Shown here one piece after another: positions 57,200 to 64,000 of a DNA stretch of 64,000 nt. Position 1 is the stretch's first letter. Each line of letters starts with the position of its first letter. Location of the stretch: the NCBI RefSeq assembly GCF_001704415.2, contig NC_030822.1:50151345-50215344 (forward strand). Direction: 5' to 3'. The DNA is from Capra hircus. Taxonomy: Eukaryota > Chordata > Mammalia > Artiodactyla > Bovidae. The notes beneath the pieces were generated by a model. The model saw only the letters and a list, made by a program, of their open reading frames with translations, did no database searches and had not been told where the DNA came from. Position numbers and translations under genes: made by a program.

Positions 57200-57902
57200 A
57201 AGGACCTCTATGAATTTGAGGATTTGCCCACCTAATTAGCAGTATGAATAGAAGGGGAACAAGAATTCTAGTCATCAGTTTTCTAGGCAGCATCTGTCAA
57301 CTGCATCCCATTTCTTCATCGCGGGCTGCCATCGATCCCCTTCACACAGTCGAGACTGCCCTCTTAGGAGAAGGCTGCCCATGGGGACTCAGATTCCCCC
57401 TCACACAGACACTCTCAATCTTTTCATCCCCTCGTTAGCTCTCTGCTAGTTCCAAAACTGTGGTCCCTGTGGGATGGCCACCTCTTGGCTGGCGGGGAGC
57501 GTGCCCAGCAGAAGGCACTGACAGCTGCCCCCACATCAGCCGGACAACCCCACTTCCCTGCAGGAGCAGCGAGACACCACTTTCTCCGCAGAAGGAAATC
57601 GCTTGCAGATGTTCAAATTCCAAATTACACCAACATCATAAGGTACAAACCAACCACAAGCCTATTCGCAGAGGAAAGAACACCCAATTTCAAAAGGAAT
57701 GTCCGGCTCCAGGGAAGAGGAAAACCACTGCTTAATCGCTCCCATGGGGGCGGGACGAGGATGGCCCCAAATTCCAAACTGTTCACACATTTTTGACTAC
57801 TCTGGACTTAACAGTCTCCTTCATCCAAATACAGAATTATGTTCTCTACCCTGCTGTAGAGCTGTATCTCTGTCTCTCTTTCTCCCTCTCTGTTTCTCTC
57901 AC

Positions 57903-57922
57903 TCACACACACACACACACAC
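57903..57922. repeat. CA microsatellite after TCTC-rich sequence
   Basis: Ten CA units, preceded by TCTC/TTTC sequence from about 57868. Confidence 0.88.
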
Positions 57923-58938
57923 GATGTCTGGGTCCTACATGTCTCAGGTGGAGGAATGGTGAACCCTACCCCAAATGAGATAAGGTACATGACAGGCCTC
58001 TGTAGACTGCAAAGACCCAGATAAATGTTGGGCATGACTACTGCTTCACGTACAGAGTATTTCTCTATGAAAGCACACAAGTCGCATTCCCAGGAAGGGC
58101 ACCATGAGGATGGGAGCTGCCTGCTGGCTCTGCTGACAACCCCTCAGCCCTCCTGAGGTCACGCCCGGCTGGCAGGAGATCTGGGGGGTTCTACCCCAGC
58201 CGCTCCCCACAGGCACAGAACGAGACCAGATGCCTGTCTCCCTGGTGAGGGAAAAAACACTTCTTTGTTTTACAAGTTTGGAAATTCTCTAATGTCCAAG
58301 GCTGAGTTAGCATTTTGGGACTAGAGTACTAGCGCTTCAGAACCAGTATAATTGATTCCTGAGGACCCAAATTTAGTCACATGAACTTAAGGCAGACACA
58401 GCTTCCCTCCACAGCACAGAATGTGCCATAGCACAGAATGAGATGAAGGACCCAGTGATGGGGGGGCGGGCTTGACTTAAACCTTCACTAGCACGCAAAG
58501 AAAAGTAAGTGTCTAGTTCAGACATGATACCACTACATTAGAATTTGCTGATGGATTCAGCTAACCCTTGCTGAGCACCCAGTGTCCATACTAGACACTG
58601 TTAGTCCCAGAGGTAAAGAAGTGACAAAACAGACACCACTTTATCCTCGTGGAACTTGTCATTTTGGAATGTTTATACAAATTCACAGTTGTTGTTTTAT
58701 TAAGTCTGTTTTTGATTCAAAGTCACATTTGTAGCAAAATCACAAGCCCACATTATGGAGTGTGATAACAAATCAGTGCAGCTGACCCTGCGTGTGGCTC
58801 CTGGTATCTCTCTGAATTTCATAACCACACTTGGCTCTGTGGGCTCCCCCCCACAGGCCATGTGTGTCCCTGACACATTAAGACACGGCCCACATTCTCA
58901 CACTAACAAGAACAGGGGTGTGGGATGAGGGAGCTGAC

Positions 58939-59012
58939 CTCTCGCCACCGGGCTCCAGCACTGCTGGAGATATATACGTTGGTCTTGCTCGCCAGGTTCT
59001 TTCCCACCGAAC
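58939..59012 (-). CDS. SORL1: SORL1 exon: short VPS10p propeller exon
   Basis: 74-base exon, phase 1 in and phase 0 out. It encodes [20 protein letters not shown] and then WRE, about human residues 509-533. This is a blade strand followed by a degenerate Asp-box (SSAGARW). The alanine in AGARW corresponds to the site of the common human A528T polymorphism, so this animal carries the alanine form. That correspondence rests on recalled human numbering. The donor is GTCAGC, weaker than consensus. The exon is followed by a 5.4 kb intron filled with L1 relics. Confidence 0.94.
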
Positions 59013-59222
59013 CTAAAATGCAAGAAGAGCAATTATTCCTAAGGTCAAGAAAACATCAGTTTATCACCTGGCCCAACCAGAACTGCTGAGTCCTCTAACA
59101 ACAAGGATATCTCAGAACCACGAACAGCCAGGGCTGCCCTAGGTGGCAGGGGTCCTTGTGTATGCGGCTGCACATAAGCCAGCAGCTAAACCCATCAGTG
59201 ACGACAGGCAAAGTCAACTCAC
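59013..59222 (-). other. SORL1: SORL1 short intron (210 bases), VPS10p
   Basis: A short unique intron with no repeats and a plain GT-AG structure. Confidence 0.9.
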
Positions 59223-59340
59223 CAGTGGCGATGATGAGCCCGGGCGCCGACTCCTTGGACAGGATGGGCATCCTCCGAAGCTGGAGGCTCAGCAGCTGGC
59301 TGAGCCGCTGGGCCAGGTGCAGGGAGCAGCCCTGGGAGAG
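59223..59340 (-). CDS. SORL1: SORL1 exon: VPS10p propeller, cysteine-bearing blade
   Basis: 118-base exon, phase 0 in and phase 1 out. It encodes LSQGCSLHLAQRLSQLL and then LRRMPILSKESAPGLIIATG, about human residues 470-509. GLIIATG is a typical blade-start beta strand of the VPS10p fold, and the cysteine in QGCS pairs with the NCE cysteine of the preceding exon in family structures. The acceptor ends TGTTGCAG and the donor is GTGAGT, a strong site. The next intron is the shortest in the window (210 bases). Confidence 0.95.
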
Positions 59341-59633
59341 CTGCAACACAAGTTCAGCTGCTGTCATTGCGTGACATGCCCCCCAGTCTCCCTCTAAAGG
59401 CCGAGGCTTCCTGTGCCCACACTGCAGCTGCCACAAAGCAAGGAGACTTGGCCCCAAGAAGACCAGAGCCACAGCCAGGCTGTCCCCACCCTCGCCCCAG
59501 ATGGACATGAGCATCTGAACCATGTTAACACCACTCGTGGGAGAAAAGAGAAAGACACTAAGGAAAAAAAATTCCTTCTGAGACTCTAAGAGAAGAGCAG
59601 TTAGAAATCAGAGCTATATATAAACAGGTAATC

Positions 59634-59714
59634 TCAGTTCAGTTCAGTCGCTCAGTTGTGTCCGACTCTTTGCGACCCCATGGACTGCAGCATGCCAGGC
59701 CTCCCTGTCCATCA
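59634..59714 (-). repeat. BovB 3' end fragment
   Basis: TCAGTTCAGTTCAGTCGCTC and GACTGCAGCATGCCAGGCCT, the inverted terminal 80 bases of BovB. Confidence 0.9.
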
Positions 59715-59715
59715 T

Positions 59716-59900
59716 CAACCCACAAGGAACTATTGTATGGCACGGAGAACTACACTCAGTGCCAAAAAGGGAAAAGAATCTGAAAGAGTATATGCAGGTA
59801 TATATCTACGTATGTATGTATGACTGAATCACTTTGCTGCACACCCGAAACTAACACAACATTGTAAACCAACTATAATTCAATGAAAATTTTGAAAGAA
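59716..59900 (+). repeat. Ruminant L1 3' end
   Basis: GAACTATTGTATGGCACGGA, GAATCACTTTGCTGCACACC and ACTAACACAACATTGTAAAC, ending in A-rich sequence. Confidence 0.87.
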
Positions 59901-60476
59901 AGAAGTCAGTGCCAACTTAACTAGATGTGAAAGCTGTCCCTCTCTCAGTGTTACCCAGCATTTCTCTCACGTCACTCAGAGAACTGAAATGATTTCATGG
60001 TACTTATTTTCTAAGTCACTGGAGATGCATTTCAAATATGATTTAAGCAACTCAGTCAGAAGGAAAACCAAGACTCAGAAGTCAGAAAGTCTTACTGATA
60101 CACTTCCAGATGTACAACATCTGAGATATAAACACCAAAAGATCCACATGGCATTTTTTCAAGTAGTCTGCATTTGTACAGAAAGTCTTCAGGTGTCCTC
60201 TGCAAGACTTGGAAGTTATTCCGACTGGCCTCCAGTACTTAGGTTCAAATTTCAATAGTTCTGCAAACAAGGTCTTTTGCTATAGGATCAGGTCATGTCC
60301 AATTCTCCAGCCAGAAACTGACTGTCAAATGTCACTTAGCCTCGTCTAGTATTCTAGATAGGGTATCTCTATTTGTGCTTATTTTACAGGGCAAAACGGA
60401 TATGATTTTCTAGATATACTTACTTTTATAACAAAAGGATTTCTCTAACGAATATCTGTCTTAAAATAAGGACGGG

Positions 60477-60620
60477 GGACCTTTCCCGGTGGTCCGGTGT
60501 TTAACATCTGCACTTCCAATGCAGGGGGCAGGCATTTGATTCCTGGTCAGGGAACTACATCCCACCTGTCACAACTGAGACTTAGCATAGGCAAAAAAAA
60601 TAAATTTTTCTAAAAGAAAA
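60477..60620 (+). repeat. CHR-type SINE
   Basis: GGACCTTTCCCGGTGGTCCG, CATTTGATTCCTGGTCAGGG and an A-rich tail. Confidence 0.85.
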
Positions 60621-61490
60621 AGAAAATGGAAGTGTAGGGCATCATATAAAGCTAGGGATCACGGTCACGGACTTCTTTCCAGGAAAAAGGAAGCAGCTGC
60701 TTGAGTGAATGGGAACCCTGAATGAGGCCAAATAACACATTTGAGGATCATGAGCTTTTTAGATGAAGCCACAGGTAAGGAAAATGGTAGAATCCTAAAT
60801 TATATTCAGGAAAGAATTTCATAAGACATTCCTCAGAAATAATAACGTATGGCAAGGGTTCCCAAACTTTCTAGGTTCCCAACACAATCAGTGTCTCAGT
60901 AAATTATTTTTATAATTGCCTCAGATCAGAAGAAATACTAATATTTTTAACCACAGTTAAGTCCAAACAACCTAATATGTGCATGTCCTAATAATGTAGC
61001 AGCAACAGTCTGAAATAATACTGCATGTGTTTATAGTTAAGCTGAAAACACCATAAAACTTTTATTTCATCCTTACATAACCACAATTACTTAATAATAG
61101 GATGTAAACACCTGTTAGGCACTGCACAGCTTCTCAAACTTCAGAATCTAAGCAGATACCACTACTACCATTTCCTAAACCAGACGGATTTTCGTACTTG
61201 CTTTTCACCATGTAAACTGCCAAGCAAGAGTCCAGCTTCACAAAGATATGTCATCCAAAGACATACAGCATGAGTTAATGTTGAAGCTATGAACTAACCC
61301 AAGAGAGTAAATTCAGATGGTGACCAACAGACGTCAAGCACCCTTCAAAAATTTAAAATACCCCATGGTGCCTCTGCAAGCCCATTACAGCACCCCAAGA
61401 CAACTCGGTGCAGAGTTTCAGAACAGTGAGAGCAGAACTACAGTTACAAGTGTTTTTAAAACAATCCAAACAAGAGCATAGCATCTATAC

Positions 61491-61683
61491 CTCACAGTTG
61501 ATTTTCTCTCCGTATTCGGTGAAGGCTGGGGCCTGAAGGAACTCCCAGGTCCCACCTTTGTCGAAGGTGATGACGGATCTCATGTTTTCCTCATTCATGG
61601 AGCCACTGATGAGAGTAGCAATGTAGACCCCCTGTAACCCCTCCACTCGGTGGAAGTCAGCAAATGGTTCATTGGCAAAATAC
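61491..61683 (-). CDS. SORL1: SORL1 exon: VPS10p propeller, Asp-box blade
   Basis: 193-base exon, entering with one base of a split codon and ending in phase 0. It encodes about 64 residues starting YFANEPFADFH and ending EYGEKINCE, matching the VPS10p beta-propeller near human residues 405-469. The stretch TFDKGGTW is a classic Asp-box (BNR) turn, which lies between the third and fourth strands of a propeller blade. The acceptor reads CTTACTGTAG and the donor GTATAG, which is only moderately strong. The human protein, as I recall it, has an NGS sequon where this copy reads SGS. No other VPS10p exon is visible upstream before the window end. Confidence 0.95.
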
Positions 61684-61827
61684 CTACAGTAAGAGAAAAT
61701 AAGTGGTGTTATCCGCTAGGGATATTTTTATTTTAAATAACAGAAGTTAACCATTTTTAAGATTTTTTTTAATGTGGACAATTTTTAAAGTCTTGATTGA
61801 CTCTGTTACATTACTTCTGTTTTATGT

Positions 61828-61942
61828 TTTGGCTTTTTGGTTGCAAGCCATGTGGGATCTCAGCTCCCCAACCAGGAACTGAAACTGCACCTTCCCTGCA
61901 CTAGAAGGCGAAGTCTCAACCCCTGGACCACCAAGGAAGTCC
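61828..61942 (-). repeat. CHR-type SINE
   Basis: TTTGGCTTTTTGGTTGCAAG at one end and CTGGACCACCAAGGAAGTCC at the other mark an inverted CHR. Confidence 0.85.
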
Positions 61943-61984
61943 CCACAAAATTTAACCAATAAAGAAGATTCACTGGCATTAAGT

Positions 61985-62735
61985 ATCTTCCTAATGTTAT
62001 GCAACCTTCATCACTATATAGTCCCAGAACATTTCTATCATCCCAAAGGCAAACCCTGCACCCTCTGGAAGCCACACCTCACTATTCTTCCCACTCCAGA
62101 TTCTGGCAACCACTGGTCAGTTTACTGTCTCTATTTGTCACTGCTATTCAGTTGCTAAGTCGAGTCCAACTCTTTGTGACCCCATGGACTGCAGCATGCC
62201 AGGCTTCCCTGTCCTTCACTGTCTCCAGAGTTTGCTCAGATTCATGTCCATTGAGTCAGTGATGCCATCCAGCTGTCTCATCCTCTGTCGTCCCCTTCTC
62301 CTCCCACCTTCTATCTTTCCCAGCATCAGGGTCTTTTCCAATGAAGTCAGCTCTTTGCATCAGGTGGCCAAAGTATTGGAACTTCAGCATCAGTCCTTCC
62401 AAAGAATATTCAGGACTGATTTCCTTTAGGATAGACTGGTTTGATCTCCCTGCAGTCCAAGGGACTCTCAAGAGTTTTCTCCAGTACCACAGCTTGAAAG
62501 CATCAATTCTTCACCACTCAGCCTTCTTTATGGTCCAACTCTCACATCCGTACACAGCTACTGGAAAAACCATAGCTTGGACTTGCCTATTCTGGATATT
62601 TCATATACATGTAATTATATAACATATGACCTTTTGTATCTGGTTACTTTCCCTTACTCTGTTTTCAAGGTTCATCCATGTTGTATCGGTACTGTATTCC
62701 TTCCTTCCTGTGGCTGAATAAACTGCCTTTTTTTT
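61985..62735 (-). repeat. L1 relic (antisense), split by BovB
   Basis: CCAAAGGCAAACCCTGCACC and TTCTGGCAACCACTGGTCAG before, TATTCTGGATATTTCATATA and TTTCAAGGTTCATCCATGTT after the insertion: complement of L1-type 3' sequence. Confidence 0.65.
62141..62590 (-). repeat. BovB LINE 3' fragment inside L1
   Basis: Plus-strand text CTGCTATTCAGTTGCTAAGT, GACTCTCAAGAGTTTTCTCC and AGCTACTGGAAAAACCATAG, the inverted last 450 bases of BovB. Confidence 0.92.
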
Positions 62736-62934
62736 TTAACTTTGAAGGCCAAGATGCTCATCTGATCAATTACTCCTCACATGGGGCTCAGAATGATAAC
62801 TATAACACAGAAAAGTTGATGTGAGTGTTACAGTTATTTCTCCACGAATGATATTGACCCCAAATCCTCCAGTGAGCCTGGATAAACAGGAAACAATAAA
62901 CCAAACTTACCAGATACTAATTACAGTACTGGCC

Positions 62935-63478
62935 TGTTCACAATAGCCAAGACATGGAAGCAGCCTGAATGTCCATCCACAGATGAGGGGATAAAGATGT
63001 GGCATGTATACAATGGAATGCTACTCAGCCACAGAAAAGAATGAAATAATGCCATCTGCAGCAACAGGGGCGGACCCGGAGATGACCATAAGCGAAGTAA
63101 GTCAGAAAGAGAACGACAAACACCACTTGCATGTGGACCCTAAAATACAACCCAATCTAGGAATACAAACCAATCTAGGAAATTAAAGCAGACTCGCAGA
63201 CATGGAGAACAGACCTGTGGCTGCTGACAGGGATGGGGAAGGGAAGGATGGAGAGTTCGGGCTTAGCAGATGCAAGCTATTTTATATATAGGCTGGATAA
63301 ACAGCAAAGCTCTAACTGTATAGCACAGGGAACTATATTCAATATACTGCGAGAAACTATAATGGAAAAGAATGTGTGTGTGTGTGCATGTGTGTGTATA
63401 AATCAATCACTCTGTCACACAGCAGAAATTAAGACAACACTGTAAATCAACTAGACTTCAGTTTAAAATAAAAATTAT
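62935..63478 (+). repeat. Ruminant L1 3' end
   Basis: CACAATAGCCAAGACATGGA, ACAATGGAATGCTACTCAGC, AGCACAGGGAACTATATTCA and TAAGACAACACTGTAAATCA give the end of ORF2 and the 3' UTR. A TG run at 63383-63399 is internal. Confidence 0.9.
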
Positions 63479-64000
63479 AGTGCAGTGCTGGGGCTTACAA
63501 TTTAACCTAGTCTACAGAAATATAGCTAAGGGATTACACTGTCCAGATACTTATAACTAATTAGCCAACACCCTGATCAGACAGAAGCCCATAGGATTTG
63601 TCAGGGAACAGAGCAGAAGCCTTCCCAAAGACACAGTACATCCAACAAGGATGGCTCTGGAAACCTTGACGTTATGCTTATTAACAGGGAAACAGTGACA
63701 AAGACCTCCCTGGCCTTAACTGCTATGCCCAGATCCTGCAACTTCCCTGAGCAGTAGTTTTGCACTAACATGGTACACGTTCTAAGGACAGATTCCCAAG
63801 AAAGGTAGCCACAGTTCACACGTGGCTTTTAAAACTGGAAGCATGTCCTTTGTTTGGAGAGTTCTGAGCCACCGGGCTTTATTAAAAAAAAACACACACA
63901 CACACACACAGAACTACACGTTCCTGTCATCCGTCATATAAATCTGAAGCAGGAAGACTGTTTTGCCAGTTCAGACAGAGAGATGCACACAGGTTCAGAC

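Larger units (their letters stand above)
53555..58938 (-). other. SORL1: SORL1 intron (5.4 kb), VPS10p
   Basis: Two CHR SINEs, a long decayed L1 carrying a Tigger1 fragment, and a CA run. The regions 57200-57860 and 57925-58938 are unique, with higher GC content near 57480-57760. No exon is seen there. Confidence 0.83.
59341..61490 (-). other. SORL1: SORL1 intron (2.15 kb), VPS10p
   Basis: Contains a BovB scrap, an L1 3' end and a CHR SINE. The regions 59905-60470 and 60625-61490 appear unique. Confidence 0.84.
2961..61683 (-). other. SORL1: SORL1 gene, internal part (18 exons)
   Basis: Span of the recognised coding exons of the sortilin-related receptor. The order VPS10p propeller, ten-cysteine module, YWTD propeller, EGF-like module and LDLR class A repeats is unique to SORLA among vertebrate receptors. 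All 18 exons have GT-AG introns and the phases agree from exon to exon. Introns range from 210 bases to 12.3 kb. The gene runs off both ends of the window: the signal peptide, propeptide and first half of VPS10p lie above 64000, and the later LDLR-A, FnIII, membrane and cytoplasmic parts lie below 1. Family knowledge: a Golgi/endosome sorting receptor for APP and other cargo, working with retromer. Residue numbers in the exon entries are estimates from human SORL1. Confidence 0.97.
61684..64000 (-). other. SORL1: SORL1 intron upstream of the first exon in the window (partial)
   Basis: Contains a CHR SINE, a minus-strand L1 relic split by BovB, a ruminant L1 3' end and a CA run (63892-63910). 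The region 63480-63890 is unique. No further VPS10p exon is recognised. Confidence 0.83.

Noticed and set aside
57460..57796. GC-richer island with two overlapping open readings
   Set aside because: No splice or domain support and CG content is modest. I treat it as unique intron.
63601..63819. Possible further VPS10p exon near the window end
   Set aside because: The minus-strand reading shows no VPS10p motif (no Asp-box or blade strand) and no matching splice sites in the needed phase.
1..64000. CRISPR array, phage, operon or other undescribed multi-gene system
   Set aside because: Repeats are dispersed retroelements and microsatellites, not spaced identical repeats, and the only gene is an intron-rich mammalian receptor.

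Overview
This window is mammalian genomic DNA from a ruminant, almost certainly a bovid. Ruminant repeats are everywhere: BovB (RTE-type) LINE fragments, Bov-tA SINEs and their dimeric relatives, cetartiodactyl CHR-type tRNA-derived SINEs, and 3' ends of the ruminant L1. Cattle, sheep and goat cannot be told apart here by eye. No prokaryotic, viral or CRISPR-type system is present.

The only gene I can support is an internal part of SORL1 (SORLA/LR11, sortilin-related receptor) on the minus strand. Eighteen coding exons are recognised between 61683 and 2961. All have GT-AG boundaries and the reading frame closes across all of them (2495 coding bases: one leading base, 831 whole codons, one trailing base). 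In transcript order they encode the second half of the VPS10p beta-propeller (61683-40990), the 10CC cysteine module (39432-35104), the five-bladed-signature YWTD (LDLR class B) propeller (31001-24701), an EGF-like module (18985-18812) and the first four LDLR class A repeats (16358-2961). This is roughly human residues 405-1237 of about 2214. The signal peptide, propeptide, remaining LDLR-A repeats, fibronectin III domains, membrane span and tail lie outside the window. The promoter and poly(A) site are also outside.

The protein is a type I sorting receptor that moves cargo such as APP between Golgi, endosomes and plasma membrane through retromer. The VPS10p propeller and LDLR-A cluster bind cargo, and the YWTD/EGF part is a structural module.

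The other 96% is intron. About half of it can be assigned to repeats by eye, and several insertions are nested and can be dated relative to each other. The main points worth a second look are a G-run where the polypyrimidine tract of one acceptor should be, a weak tandem splice donor, repeats sitting very close to splice sites, a Tigger-like DNA transposon inside a ruminant-type L1, a hairpin-arm DNA transposon split by a SINE, and a long alternating purine-pyrimidine repeat. I found no undescribed multi-gene system.
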